DNA of 64,000 bases from positions 62,001 to 126,000 of the forward strand of contig NZ_JAAORB010000003.1 of assembly GCF_011601345.1 (NCBI RefSeq), in the 5' to 3' direction. Below are positions 17,817-27,318 of this stretch, in pieces (position 1 is the stretch's first letter; the number at the start of each line of letters is the position of its first letter). The position numbers were made by a program, and so were the translations under genes. This stretch comes from Roseovarius gahaiensis (lineage in GTDB: Bacteria > Pseudomonadota > Alphaproteobacteria > Rhodobacterales > Rhodobacteraceae). Under the pieces are notes generated by a model. The model saw only the letters and a list, made by a program, of their open reading frames with translations, made no database searches and was not told the DNA's origin.

Positions 17817-18806
17817 ATGACGATTCGCGAATTCACCCGCGCCTATACAGCCAAAAGTGACCTTTTGGGCGCGTTGTCTTTCTTTGCGACACTCACCGTA
17901 TATTTCGCCGCGCTGGTGATCGGCGCACTCAATGGTGGCAACGCCGCTCTGGTCGCGCTGTCTATCGTGGTTTTGGCCTTCGCGTCGGTCCGGCTTTACG
18001 TGTTGCAACATGATTGCGGGCACTACGCGCTGTTCGCGACCAAGCCGTGGAACGATCTGGCAGGCCACGTGATCTCGGTGTTTTCGCTGACGCCCTACCG
18101 GGTCATGCAATACAACCACAATCTGCACCACGCCTATCTGGGCAATCTGGATCACCGCGAAACCACCGAAGTTTACACCATGACGCTGCGCGAATGGCAG
18201 GCGGCCCCGTGGTCGCGGCGGCTGTGGTACAGGCTCTATCGCAACCCGGTTCTGATGTTGGGACTTGGGAGCATTTACGCCTATTTCATCGCCTATCGCT
18301 GGCCCCACAACACCCGCAAGGTTGGCGTGGCCGGGGTGGTCGCCCATAACTTTGCTCTGACGGTTTTCATCGCGGGGCTGTGGTGGCTGCTGGGTTGGTC
18401 CGGTGTGGCCGTATGGGCGGCAAGTGCCGTTCTGGCTGGGGCGATCGGGGTGTTTTTGGTCTATCTTCAGCATAATTTCGAAGACACCTATTGGGATCGC
18501 AAACCCGATCTGGATTTCCGGCGCGCGACATTGCAGGGCTCAAGCTCGCTTGATCTGGGCTGGCTTTGGGATTTGGGCACGGGCAACATCGCCTATCACG
18601 ATTTGCACCACTTCAATCCCGGCATTCCGTCTTACCGTTTGCGGCGCTGTCAAAAGGACATGCCCGACGCTTTGAAATGTCACGACGTGATCCGCTGGCC
18701 CGAAGCCTTGGCCAGTTTCCGGCTGAAGCTATGGGATGAGGACTGCCAGAAACTCGTGCCGTTTCCGCCTGTGCAAAACGGGCAGGGCACCGTGCCGGCC
18801 GAGTGA
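17817..18806 (+). CDS. Fatty acid desaturase (membrane di-iron)
   Basis: This 329-residue membrane protein has the three histidine boxes of acyl-lipid/fatty acid desaturases: HDCGH (residues 65-69), HNLHH (101-105) and HDLHH (261-265). Four hydrophobic segments flank them. The boxes ligate two non-haem irons that insert a double bond with O2 and an electron donor. The start follows GGGAGGAATCTGA. No ferredoxin or reductase partner is adjacent. Regioselectivity cannot be read from the sequence. A carotenoid hydroxylase/ketolase-like role is possible but less likely given the box spacing. The 3' end faces serS. Confidence 0.85.
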   Translation: MTIREFTRAYTAKSDLLGALSFFATLTVYFAALVIGALNGGNAALVALSIVVLAFASVRLYVLQHDCGHYALFATKPWNDLAGHVISVFSLTPYRVMQYNHNLHHAYLGNLDHRETTEVYTMTLREWQAAPWSRRLWYRLYRNPVLMLGLGSIYAYFIAYRWPHNTRKVGVAGVVAHNFALTVFIAGLWWLLGWSGVAVWAASAVLAGAIGVFLVYLQHNFEDTYWDRKPDLDFRRATLQGSSSLDLGWLWDLGTGNIAYHDLHHFNPGIPSYRLRRCQKDMPDALKCHDVIRWPEALASFRLKLWDEDCQKLVPFPPVQNGQGTVPAE

Positions 18807-18852
18807 TCGGCCCGATGGATGGGCCATTGGCCGACGGTTCCTTGGCGGGGGA

Positions 18853-20145
18853 TCAGGCCAAAGTGCCGTCGGCTTGCAGCACGGATTTGCCGCGCAGATA
18901 GGGGTACAGCACCTCGGGCAGCGCGACCGAACCATCGGCCTGCTGGCCGTTTTCCAGCACCGCAATCAGGCAGCGCCCCACGGCCAGCCCTGACCCGTTC
19001 AGCGTATGCACGAATTGCGGCTTGCCGCCATCGGCGGGCTTGAAGCGCGCGTTCATGCGCCGCGCCTGAAAGTCCCCGCAGACCGAGACCGAGCTGATCT
19101 CGCGGTAAGTATCCTGACCGGGCAACCAAACCTCGATGTCATGGGTGCGGCGCGCGCCAAAGCCCATGTCTCCGGTGCACAGAACGATGGTGCGATAGGG
19201 CAGACCCAGTTTTTCAAGGATGCCTTGCGCGCAGCCTGTCATCCGGTCCAGCTCGTCGCGGCTGTGGTCGGGGTGGGTGATCGACACCATTTCCACCTTT
19301 TCAAACTGGTGCTGGCGCAGCATCCCCGCGGTATCCTTGCCTGCGCTGCCCGCCTCCGAGCGGAAACACTGGGTATGGGCGGCATAGCGCTGTGGCAGGG
19401 TGGATGCATCGACGGTTTCGCCGTTGACAAGGTTGGTCAGCGTCACCTCGGCTGTGGGCACCAACCACCAGCCGTTGGTGGTCTTGTAGCTGTCTTCGCC
19501 GAATTTGGGCAATTGCCCGGTGCCATACATCATGTCATCGCGCACCAGAACGGGCGTCCATGTTTCCAGCAGGCCGTTTTCCTCGACATGAGTGTCGAGC
19601 ATGAACTGCGCCAAGGCCCGGTGAATGCGCGCCACGGCACCTTGCAGCACCACAAAGCGCGAGCCGCTCAGCTTGGCGGCCATTTCAAAATCCATGCCCG
19701 GCTTGACGCCGTCGATCTCGAAATGCTCTTTCGGGGCGAAATCCATCGGTGTCGGCGTTCCCCAACGATGCAATTCGACATTGTCGGCCTCGTCCGCGCC
19801 ATCGGGGGTATCGGCCAGCGGCAGGTTGGGAAGGCTCATCAGCAGATCGGTCAGTTGCTGGTCAAGCTCTTTGGCCTGCGCCTGCATCGCGGCGACTTCG
19901 GCCTTTTTCTCGCCCACAAGGGCGCGCAGCCGTTCAAACTCGGCCTCGTCACCCTTGGCTTTGGCGGCGCCCACCTCTTTGCTGGCTTTGTTCTGTTCGG
20001 CCTGCGCGGTTTCGGCGGCATGGATCTTGGCGCGGCGCGCCTCGTCCAGCTCTAGGATCGGGGCCGAGGCATTTTCAACCCCGCGCCGCGCCATGGCGGC
20101 GTCGAAAGCGGCGGAATCGTCACGGATGGCGCGGATATCGTGCAT
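18853..20145 (-). CDS. serS: Seryl-tRNA synthetase
   Basis: This class II aminoacyl-tRNA synthetase of 430 residues begins [20 protein letters not shown]. An N-terminal antiparallel coiled coil (about residues 30-105, Glu/Lys/Ala-rich) contacts the tRNA long variable arm. The catalytic core shows motif 2 ([12 protein letters not shown]) and motif 3 ([18 protein letters not shown]). It charges tRNA-Ser and tRNA-Sec with serine. The ATG at 20145 is preferred over 20163 because it gives the family N-terminus. It is convergent with the desaturase gene and stands alone. Confidence 0.97.
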   Translation of the reverse strand: MHDIRAIRDDSAAFDAAMARRGVENASAPILELDEARRAKIHAAETAQAEQNKASKEVGAAKAKGDEAEFERLRALVGEKKAEVAAMQAQAKELDQQLTDLLMSLPNLPLADTPDGADEADNVELHRWGTPTPMDFAPKEHFEIDGVKPGMDFEMAAKLSGSRFVVLQGAVARIHRALAQFMLDTHVEENGLLETWTPVLVRDDMMYGTGQLPKFGEDSYKTTNGWWLVPTAEVTLTNLVNGETVDASTLPQRYAAHTQCFRSEAGSAGKDTAGMLRQHQFEKVEMVSITHPDHSRDELDRMTGCAQGILEKLGLPYRTIVLCTGDMGFGARRTHDIEVWLPGQDTYREISSVSVCGDFQARRMNARFKPADGGKPQFVHTLNGSGLAVGRCLIAVLENGQQADGSVALPEVLYPYLRGKSVLQADGTLA

Positions 20146-20331
20146 GTCTTTGGTCCTCGGCACTTGGTTCGAGTCGGGTCAAGCCGCTTATGCACCAGAT
20201 TTTTTGTAAGGTGTAGGGTGTGTGATGTGGGCCGGCGTTTCAGGGTGGCGCAGAGGGGTTAGGGTTTGGGGGATGGGGAAAAACGTGACATCTTTCTACG
20301 GGTCAAGCAGTGAAAAAGTCGATTTCAAAAG

Positions 20332-21678
20332 TTATCGCTCTCCGTAAAGCTGATGCCACTCATCTTCGGCATTATCGTGATCTGTCGGAGTTCGAATGCT
20401 TTTTACGTTCTCAGAATCCCAAGTTTCAGGCCAGTCTGCCAAGTAGATTAAATTTCCCTCAAGAATGTCATTTATCCCCTTACTTAGATATTTTATGAAA
20501 GCCAAATACCAGAGTGTCCCAGTTATTTCGCAGTCTCGAAACTCTGACATAGCAAAAGACGCTCCAGAAAAATCAGAGAACTTTATTCTGCAATCGACGA
20601 ATATTGCGCCGTCAAATACAGCTCCCACAGCACGTGCAAACTTAAATTCACATTTCCTGAAATACGTTTGATACAAGGTAGCGCCGTTTGCTACATGAAA
20701 TGAGCATCCATCGTCGCTAGATTTCTCAGTTTCTTTGGTGCCATTGAATGACGAACCTAAGAACCTGCAATGATGGAACTTGGCACCATCCAGTTTCGTG
20801 GATGTGAAGTTTATTTGGCTAAGGTCACAATCTACGAATTTCACTTTCGTAAAATTGCAATCGCTGAAATCAGTCTTGAACTTTTCTTTACGAGGCAAAC
20901 GGCCCCAAAGAGTGATGGCCGTCTGTAGTTCCTCGGATGGTTTGGGTAATTCTTCAAGCCACTTGGAAAGAGATTTGTCGTTCCGCTGCAGAAAGGCGAA
21001 ATGGTTTTTGCAACTAAATGCGCGAGAATGACTGCCCTCATAAACCTCAGGAATTGGGTCCGGGAAAGGTTCAGTCTTGCGTTTCTTCGCCAGCATTCTG
21101 ATATGGCTGGCCATAATACCGGAAACTTGGCCGGGAAAAACGCGCTCATCACGCCCCAGGGTATACAAGCTGTGTAAGGCGCCAATTCGCACGCTTTTCT
21201 TCGCATGACCCAAACCCTCAACCGCCTTGTTGATCCGATCAGTGATCAGGCCTTGTTCGGCGGTCTCAGTTTGCCTGTTGTTCAATGCGGTTTTTATCAA
21301 AGTGAAGGGAAGCGCAATCACCGCCCCAAGTGCCGCTGTAACTGCCGTAAGCGTCAGTAGATACCACCGTAGGTCTTGCCCTTCTTCTTCCGAAGAAACG
21401 CTCATCCTTTCCCCGATAGCGAAAAGCACCCAGAAAACGCCGGTGAGCAGAGCCACAAAAAGCGCAGCCCACAAGATGATGAAAAACACCACCAAAACCT
21501 GATGCAAACCGGTCAACCCCAAGCGCTGACGCAGTGTAGAAAGCCAGTCTTTCCGCTTTGCTTTTCCCGTCGCCCAGAAAACAAAGATTGATAAGAGAGC
21601 CACGCCCAGAACGGTAATGATAACACCAAACGCATGGCCTGATATTGGTAGCGTGATAGTCACCTGATCTTCGCCCAA
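20332..21678 (-). CDS. Pentapeptide-repeat membrane protein
   Basis: This 448-residue protein has three hydrophobic segments in the first 140 residues (GVIITVLGVALLSIFVFWAT, a second near 50-75 and a third near 105-125). A helical linker follows, then a C-terminal pentapeptide-repeat region of A(N/D)LxF type (for example FSDCNFTKVKFVDCDLSQ and FDGAIFVDCRIKFSDFSG). Start is TTG 21678, preceded by a good GGGAAGGG ribosome-binding site. GTG 21663 is an alternative. The DNA is visibly AT-richer than its neighbours, and the flanking genes are core functions, so horizontal acquisition is plausible. Function unknown. Membrane-anchored pentapeptide proteins are widespread but uncharacterised. Confidence 0.75.
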   Translation of the reverse strand: MGEDQVTITLPISGHAFGVIITVLGVALLSIFVFWATGKAKRKDWLSTLRQRLGLTGLHQVLVVFFIILWAALFVALLTGVFWVLFAIGERMSVSSEEEGQDLRWYLLTLTAVTAALGAVIALPFTLIKTALNNRQTETAEQGLITDRINKAVEGLGHAKKSVRIGALHSLYTLGRDERVFPGQVSGIMASHIRMLAKKRKTEPFPDPIPEVYEGSHSRAFSCKNHFAFLQRNDKSLSKWLEELPKPSEELQTAITLWGRLPRKEKFKTDFSDCNFTKVKFVDCDLSQINFTSTKLDGAKFHHCRFLGSSFNGTKETEKSSDDGCSFHVANGATLYQTYFRKCEFKFARAVGAVFDGAIFVDCRIKFSDFSGASFAMSEFRDCEITGTLWYLAFIKYLSKGINDILEGNLIYLADWPETWDSENVKSIRTPTDHDNAEDEWHQLYGER

Positions 21679-21887
21679 CTGATTACCCTTCCCGAGTCAC
21701 ATTTCCGCAACCTAAGCACGAAAATCGCGCAGCGCCCACCCCTCAGCCACCGTCGGTTTTCTCCACTCAAAACATTGCAACCAAACCCAACCACCCTTAG
21801 CGCCTTGCAAATGGTTTGCTCGGGTCATAGGTTCCGCGCAATTCGGCAGGGCGGGTAGCGCCCCTTGAAACAAAGGATAAGACCCAG

Positions 21888-22169
21888 ATGGAAGCCATTG
21901 GACAGTTCATTCCCCTCATTCTGATCTTTGCGATCATGTATTTCCTGTTGATCCGTCCGCAGCAAAAGCGGCTCAAGGAGCATAAGGCGATGGTCCAGGC
22001 CCTGCGCCGTGGTGATCAGATTGTCACCCAAGGCGGGCTGATCGGTAAGGTCTCGAAGGTCAAGGAAGAGGACGAGGTCGAGGTTGAACTGGCCGACGGC
22101 GTGCGCGTGCGTGTTGTCAAATCGACCATCGCCCAAGTCTTGAACAAGACCGAACCCGCCGAGGGCTGA
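21888..22169 (+). CDS. yajC: Preprotein translocase subunit YajC
   Basis: This 93-residue protein has one N-terminal membrane helix (IPLILIFAIMYFLLIRPQQKR). The RPQQKR stop-transfer signature and a short conserved cytoplasmic beta domain (VTQGGLIGKVSKVKEEDEVE) are those of YajC. YajC binds SecDF and the holo-translocon. It lies 52 bases before the fused secDF gene, the standard order, and the two probably form one operon with the genes behind. The ATG follows AAAGGATAAGACCCAG. Confidence 0.95.
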   Translation: MEAIGQFIPLILIFAIMYFLLIRPQQKRLKEHKAMVQALRRGDQIVTQGGLIGKVSKVKEEDEVEVELADGVRVRVVKSTIAQVLNKTEPAEG

Positions 22170-22221
22170 AGCCCAATCATTAATACGCCAAAACCCGGCA
22201 CCCTATTGAAAAGGCAGGATA

Positions 22222-24855
22222 ATGCTGCAAATCGACCTGTGGAAACGCATCGTGATCTGGGGTGTCGTTGCCCTGGGCTTGTTGCTGGCCTTGCCGAACG
22301 CTTTTTACAGCCGGGTCGAAACGCACAATGACGCCCTGAAGGCTGTTGAGGCCGGTGCGCAAACGCCGCAATTGGTAGAACAAGCCGCGCAGTGGCCCGA
22401 ATGGCTGCCCTCGGGGCTGGTCAATCTGGGGCTGGACCTGCGCGGCGGGGCACATCTGTTGGCCGAGGTGCAGGTTGAGGACGTTTACCAGTCGCGCATC
22501 GAAAGCATGTGGCCCGAGGTGCGGGATTTGCTGCGCGAGGAACGGGGCCGGGTCGGTCCTATTCGCCTGCAACCCACGCAGGCCGCCGAATTGCGGGTGC
22601 GCTTGGTGGACCAGCCCGATGAGGTTGGTTATGCGGCCAGCCTTGTGCGCGGCTTGGCCCGGCCTGTCACTAGCCTGAGCGGGGCAGGGGCCAGCGATAT
22701 TGAGGTGACGACCGAGGGCGACGAGATCGTCATCCGCCTGAGCGAGGCCGAGCAACGCGCCACCGATGACCGCACCGTGCGGCAGGCGCTTGAGATCATC
22801 CGCCGCCGGATCGATGAGGTCGGCACCCGCGAGCCGACGATTCAACGCCAAGGCGCGGACCGTATCTTAATTCAAGTGCCGGGGGTCGGCAGCGCGGCAG
22901 AACTTAAGGCGATTATCGGCACGACCGCGCAACTGACGTTCCAGCCGGTCATCGGCCGCACGCAGGATGCCGACGCGGCCCCCGGCGCGGGCAATGAGAT
23001 TCTCCCCTCGCTTGATGAAGAGGGCCAATTCTACACGTTGGAGCGCGCACCGGTCGTGACCGGCGAGGAACTGGTCGATGCGCAACCCGATTTCGATCAG
23101 AACGGGCGGCCTGCGGTGTCGTTCCGCTTTGACCCCACGGGCGCGCGCAAATTCGGCAATTACACCGCCGAAAATATCGGTAGCCCCTTTGCCATCGTCC
23201 TGGACGGCGAAGTGATCAGCGCGCCGGTGATCCAAAGCCATATTCCTGGCGGGTCCGGGATTATCACCGGTAACTTCACCGTCGAGGAAAGCACGCAACT
23301 GGCTGTCTTGTTGCGGGCCGGTGCCTTGCCCGCGGGGCTGGATTTTCTGGAAGAACGCACCATCGGGCCGGAGCTGGGCGCGGACAGCATCGAGGCGGGC
23401 AAGATTGCCTGCATCGTGGCCTTTGCGCTTGTGCTGGTCTTCATGGTCGTCAGCTACGGCACGTTTGGGATTTTCGCAAATATTGCGCTGATCGTGAATG
23501 TCGTGCTGATTTTCGGCTTGCTCAGCATGATTGGGGCCACGCTAACCCTGCCGGGGATCGCTGGCATCGTTCTGACCATCGGCATGGCGGTGGACGCCAA
23601 TGTGCTGGTGTTCGAACGTATCCGCGAGGAAATGAGAACCGCCAAAGGCCCGGCGCGGGCCATCGAACTGGGCTATGAAAAAGCCCTGAGTGCGATTACC
23701 GATGCCAATATCACCACCTTCATCACGGCGTTGATCCTCTATGCCATGGGCTCGGGGCCGGTGCGAGGCTTTGCCATTACGCTGGGGCTTGGCATCATCA
23801 CGTCGGTCTTTACCGCGCTCTTTGTCACCCGTCTGATCGTGGTGATCTGGTTTGAACGCAAGCGCCCGAAAACCGTGCTGGAAGGCCGCGCGCTGCGTCT
23901 TGTTCCGAAAGACACCACATGGGATTTCTTCCGCCGCTGGAAGCTGTCTTTGGGCCTGTCGGCTGTCCTGATCGTGGTCGCGTCGGGCTCGTTCCTGTTG
24001 CAAGGCCTGAATTATGGGATTGATTTCCGTGGTGGAACGACGATCCGAACCGAGGCCGTGCAGCCTGTGGATATCGGGGCGTATCGCGATGCCATCCAGC
24101 CTTTGCAATTGGGCGATGTCAGTATCACCGAAGTGTTCGATCCAACGTTTGAGGACGATCAGAACGTCGCCATGATCCGCATTCAGGCCCAAGAGGGGCA
24201 GGAAAGCGTTTCGGCGGATGTGATCGCAGAGGTGAAAACCGCCCTACAAGCGGTGGCGTCCGATCTGAAATTCACCTCGGTGGAAAGTGTCGGGCCGAAA
24301 GTTTCGGGCGAACTGATCCAAACCGCGATGATCGCGGTCGCCTTGGCCATCGCGGCGGTCCTGGTCTATATCTGGATGCGGTTTGAATGGCAGTTCGCGC
24401 TTGGGGCCGTGGCGGCCTTGGTGCACGATGTGGTGCTGACCATCGGAATCTTCTCTGAATTGCAAATCCAGTTCGATCTGGCCATCATCGCGGCCTTGCT
24501 GACCATCGTCGGCTATTCCTTGAACGATACCGTGGTGGTGTTTGACCGGGTGCGCGAGAACCTGAGAAAATACAAAAAGAAATCGCTGAAAGAGGTGCTG
24601 AACATCTCGATTAACGAGACGTTGTCGCGCACAGTGATGACATCGGTCACCACCTTGCTGGCCTTGCTGGCGCTGTTTGTGCTTGGCGGCGATGTGATCC
24701 GCGGCTTTGTCTTTGCGATGATATGGGGCGTGATCATCGGCACCTATTCGTCGGTTTTCGTCGCCAGCACAGTGCTGTTGTGGCTGGGTGTCAAACGCGA
24801 TTGGTCCAAGCCCGACGCGAACCAAGGAAATCAGTTTTCGAACGTAGATGCCTGA
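22222..24855 (+). CDS. secDF: Protein translocase subunit SecDF (SecD-SecF fusion)
   Basis: A single 877-residue frame carries both subunits. SecD covers residues 1-560: first helix, LGLDLRGGAHLL, the P1 periplasmic domain with RRRIDEVGTREPTIQRQG, then GNFTVEESTQLAVLLRAGALP and the helices with GMAVDANVLVFERIREE. SecF covers about residues 575-877, with GLNYGIDFRGGTTI and GYSLNDTVVVFDRVRENLRK. SecDF uses the proton motive force to pull preproteins across the membrane. Many Proteobacteria encode secD and secF separately; here they are joined by a linker of about 20 residues (KRPKTVLEGRALRLVPKDTT). The TauE gene overlaps the 3' end by 8 bases. Confidence 0.95.
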   Translation: MLQIDLWKRIVIWGVVALGLLLALPNAFYSRVETHNDALKAVEAGAQTPQLVEQAAQWPEWLPSGLVNLGLDLRGGAHLLAEVQVEDVYQSRIESMWPEVRDLLREERGRVGPIRLQPTQAAELRVRLVDQPDEVGYAASLVRGLARPVTSLSGAGASDIEVTTEGDEIVIRLSEAEQRATDDRTVRQALEIIRRRIDEVGTREPTIQRQGADRILIQVPGVGSAAELKAIIGTTAQLTFQPVIGRTQDADAAPGAGNEILPSLDEEGQFYTLERAPVVTGEELVDAQPDFDQNGRPAVSFRFDPTGARKFGNYTAENIGSPFAIVLDGEVISAPVIQSHIPGGSGIITGNFTVEESTQLAVLLRAGALPAGLDFLEERTIGPELGADSIEAGKIACIVAFALVLVFMVVSYGTFGIFANIALIVNVVLIFGLLSMIGATLTLPGIAGIVLTIGMAVDANVLVFERIREEMRTAKGPARAIELGYEKALSAITDANITTFITALILYAMGSGPVRGFAITLGLGIITSVFTALFVTRLIVVIWFERKRPKTVLEGRALRLVPKDTTWDFFRRWKLSLGLSAVLIVVASGSFLLQGLNYGIDFRGGTTIRTEAVQPVDIGAYRDAIQPLQLGDVSITEVFDPTFEDDQNVAMIRIQAQEGQESVSADVIAEVKTALQAVASDLKFTSVESVGPKVSGELIQTAMIAVALAIAAVLVYIWMRFEWQFALGAVAALVHDVVLTIGIFSELQIQFDLAIIAALLTIVGYSLNDTVVVFDRVRENLRKYKKKSLKEVLNISINETLSRTVMTSVTTLLALLALFVLGGDVIRGFVFAMIWGVIIGTYSSVFVASTVLLWLGVKRDWSKPDANQGNQFSNVDA

Positions 24856-25600
24856 TGCGTTGGTGCAGGCTTGGTCCATGCCGGGCCTGCTGTGGCTTGT
24901 CCTGACGATTGGTATTGCCGGTCTGGTGCGCGGGTTCACAGGGTTCGGCACGGCGCTGATTTTCGTGCCGGTGGCGGGCATCTTTTTGCCGCCTGCCGTC
25001 GTGATTGGCCTGATTGCCCTGACAGGCATTGCCAGCACAGCGGCGCTTTTGCCGCGCGCGTGGGGGCAGGCCAACCGCCCCGAGGTGGGGCTGTTGGCGC
25101 TGATGGCGCTGCTGACGGTGCCGCTTGGCCTGTGGTTGCTGGATCGTCTGCCAATCGAGTCGATACGATGGATCGTGGCGGCCATTGCCTCGGTCACTTT
25201 GGTCGCCTTGGTGGCGGGCTGGCGGTTTTCGGGATACGTGTCGAAACTGCGTCTTGGCGGTATTGGCGCGGTGGCCGGTGTAATTGGCGGGCTGACCGGG
25301 TTGACCGGGCCGGTCGTGATCCTGTTTTATCTGGCTGGACGCGCCACGGCGCAATCGGTCAGGGCCAATACGATTTTGTTTCTTGCCGCCTTGGATGTGG
25401 TGATCGTTGTAAACCTATTGTTGCGGCAGGCGGTGACGCTGAACACCGCATTTCTGGCCGCGATACTGGCGGTGCCCTATTTTTTCACCACATTGATCGG
25501 TCAGTCGATGTTTGACCCACGCCACGAGCGGCTGTACCGGTGGGCCGCATATGGCGTAATTGGGGCAGCGGTTCTTACCGGCCTGCCGATCTGGACCTGA
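24848..25600 (+). CDS. TauE/SafE family membrane permease
   Basis: This 250-residue, seven- to eight-helix membrane protein of the TauE/SafE (DUF81) family shows the repeated GLVRGFTGFGTALIFVP and GVIGGLTGLTGPVVILFYLA motifs. Members export sulphite, sulphoacetate or related organic anions. The substrate here cannot be deduced. The ATG lies within the last codons of secDF (8-bp overlap), so translation is probably coupled, although there is no functional reason to expect it. The ribosome-binding site falls inside secDF. Confidence 0.87.
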   Translation: MPDALVQAWSMPGLLWLVLTIGIAGLVRGFTGFGTALIFVPVAGIFLPPAVVIGLIALTGIASTAALLPRAWGQANRPEVGLLALMALLTVPLGLWLLDRLPIESIRWIVAAIASVTLVALVAGWRFSGYVSKLRLGGIGAVAGVIGGLTGLTGPVVILFYLAGRATAQSVRANTILFLAALDVVIVVNLLLRQAVTLNTAFLAAILAVPYFFTTLIGQSMFDPRHERLYRWAAYGVIGAAVLTGLPIWT

Positions 25601-25612
25601 GGGAGACGTGAC

Positions 25613-25966
25613 ATGCAGATGCACGAAGTGACCTTTTCCGAGGCGACGCCGATTGATGGCTATGGGCCGGGCTTTTTCCGGGTTGGCGGCGAAGTTCTGG
25701 ACGGTGCCGTTCTGGTTACGTCCGGGCACGTGCGCAGGTGGTCCGGGTATGACGATCTCGCGCCTTTGCTGGACTTGGCCGGGCAGGTGGATGTTCTGTT
25801 CATCGGCACCGGGGCCGAGACGGCCCATTTGCCCGCCGATCTGCGCCAGATACTGGAAGACGCAGGCCTTGGGGTTGAGGTGATGCATTCCCCTGCGGCA
25901 TGCCGGACCTTCAATGTCCTTTTGTCCGAGGGACGCCGGGTGGCGGCCGCACTGTTGCCGGTGTGA
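25613..25966 (+). CDS. Mth938-like domain protein (NDUFAF3 family)
   Basis: This 117-residue protein of the DUF498/Mth938 family is recognised by [22 protein letters not shown], a segment with [16 protein letters not shown], and the C-terminal [28 protein letters not shown]. The mitochondrial homologue NDUFAF3 is a complex I assembly factor. In Alphaproteobacteria the gene often lies beside secDF, as here. The start ATG follows GAGGGAGACGTGAC. A role in respiratory complex assembly is inferred from the family only. Confidence 0.88.
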   Translation: MQMHEVTFSEATPIDGYGPGFFRVGGEVLDGAVLVTSGHVRRWSGYDDLAPLLDLAGQVDVLFIGTGAETAHLPADLRQILEDAGLGVEVMHSPAACRTFNVLLSEGRRVAAALLPV

Positions 25967-26030
25967 AAAAACGGCCGCTTTTGATCCAGGTCACTTTCAG
26001 CAGGTATGGCTTTGGGGTAGGGACATTTGC

Positions 26031-26648
26031 ATGGGATTGAATGTGTCAAACCTCACCATCGCGCGCGGTGGCGTCAGAGTTCTGGAAGGCGTGTCATTCA
26101 CGCTTGATCCGGGCCATGCGATTGTGTTGCGCGGCCCCAACGGGATTGGCAAGACCACGCTGTTGCGCACGGTCGCAGGGCTTCAGCCGCCGGTGTCCGG
26201 GCGGGTTGAGACCGACCCTGACAGCATTGTGTATGCCGGGCATTCCGATGGCATAAAGGCCACGTTGAGCGTTGCCGAAAACCTGCAATTCTGGGCGCAG
26301 GTTTTTGGCGAAACGGATATTGAAACCGCGATTGCGGCGTTCCAGTTGGAACGATTGGTCACACGGCCCGCCGGTGGGCTGTCGGCCGGGCAAAAGCGCC
26401 GCTTGGGGCTGGCGCGGCTGTTGGTGACGGGGCGGCCGGTCTGGATTCTGGACGAGCCGACCGTGTCACTGGATGCCGAAGCGGTCGCCATGTTCGCCGA
26501 AGCGGTGCGCGCGCATTTGCGCAGGGGTGGCTCGGCCTTGATCGCCACCCATATCGAGCTTGGATTGCCCGAGGCCTATGTGCTGGAGGTCGGACCATAC
26601 CGGGCCGTTGCCGCCGAAGTCGATGATTTCGACGAGGCGTTCCTATGA
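26031..26648 (+). CDS. ccmA: Haem exporter ATPase CcmA
   Basis: This 205-residue ABC ATPase has Walker [10 protein letters not shown] (about residues 35-43), the signature LSAGQKRR (about 117-124) and Walker [13 protein letters not shown]. The short length and the unusual [15 protein letters not shown] signature are typical of CcmA. With CcmB, CcmC and CcmD it releases haem-loaded CcmE for cytochrome c assembly. The ATG at 26031 is chosen; upstream in-frame starts lie in the preceding gene. The stop overlaps ccmB (ATGA). It opens the ccmABCDG operon. Confidence 0.95.
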   Translation: MGLNVSNLTIARGGVRVLEGVSFTLDPGHAIVLRGPNGIGKTTLLRTVAGLQPPVSGRVETDPDSIVYAGHSDGIKATLSVAENLQFWAQVFGETDIETAIAAFQLERLVTRPAGGLSAGQKRRLGLARLLVTGRPVWILDEPTVSLDAEAVAMFAEAVRAHLRRGGSALIATHIELGLPEAYVLEVGPYRAVAAEVDDFDEAFL

Positions 26649-27301
26649 TTGCCTTGCTGATCCGCGATTTGCGGCTGGCGATGCGCGCCGGTGGCGGCTT
26701 TGGCCTTGGGTTGGCGTTCTTCCTGATTGTCGTCACGCTGGTGCCCTTTGGCGTGGGGCCGCAAAGTGACCTTTTGGCGCGCATCGCGTCGGGTATTTTG
26801 TGGCTGGGGGCGCTGTTGTCGTGCCTGCTGTCGCTGGATCGTATCCTGGCCTTGGATTGGGAGGATGGCAGCCTTGATCTGCTGGCCACGGCCCCCTTGC
26901 CGATGGAGGCGATCGTAACCATCAAGGCGCTTGCCCATTGGCTGACAACCGGGCTGCCACTGGTGCTGGCGGCGCCGGTGTTCGGCCTGCTGCTAAGCTT
27001 GCCTGCGCCGGGTTACATGCCGCTGGTCGTGTCGTTGTTGTTGGGCACCCCGGCCCTGAGCGTCATTGGCACATTCGGCGCGGCGCTGACGGTGGGGCTG
27101 AAACGCGGCGGGCTGCTGCTCAGCCTGCTTGTCTTGCCGCTTTATGTGCCCATATTGATCTTTGGCGCGGAAATGGCGCGCCGTGGGGTCGATGGGCTGG
27201 ATTATACAACGCCCTTGTTGATGCTGGCTGGCATCACCTGCGGCACCATCGCGCTTTTGCCTTTTGCCTCGGCTGCGGTATTGAAGGTCAACCTGCGCTA
27301 A
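26645..27301 (+). CDS. ccmB: Haem exporter membrane protein CcmB
   Basis: This 218-residue, six-helix membrane protein starts [18 protein letters not shown], with the CcmB marker segments [15 protein letters not shown] and [18 protein letters not shown]. CcmB is the permease partner of CcmA in the CcmABCD complex of system I cytochrome c maturation. It overlaps ccmA by four bases and is followed after 17 bases by ccmC. The large segment [17 protein letters not shown] precedes the last helix. The call is firm from both sequence and gene order. Confidence 0.95.
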   Translation: MIALLIRDLRLAMRAGGGFGLGLAFFLIVVTLVPFGVGPQSDLLARIASGILWLGALLSCLLSLDRILALDWEDGSLDLLATAPLPMEAIVTIKALAHWLTTGLPLVLAAPVFGLLLSLPAPGYMPLVVSLLLGTPALSVIGTFGAALTVGLKRGGLLLSLLVLPLYVPILIFGAEMARRGVDGLDYTTPLLMLAGITCGTIALLPFASAAVLKVNLR

Positions 27302-27318
27302 GCATACGGGATACGACA

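Noticed and set aside
20164-20200. A tRNA-like GGTTCGAGTC stretch upstream of serS
   Set aside because: It looks like a T-arm but no acceptor or anticodon stems could be formed around it.
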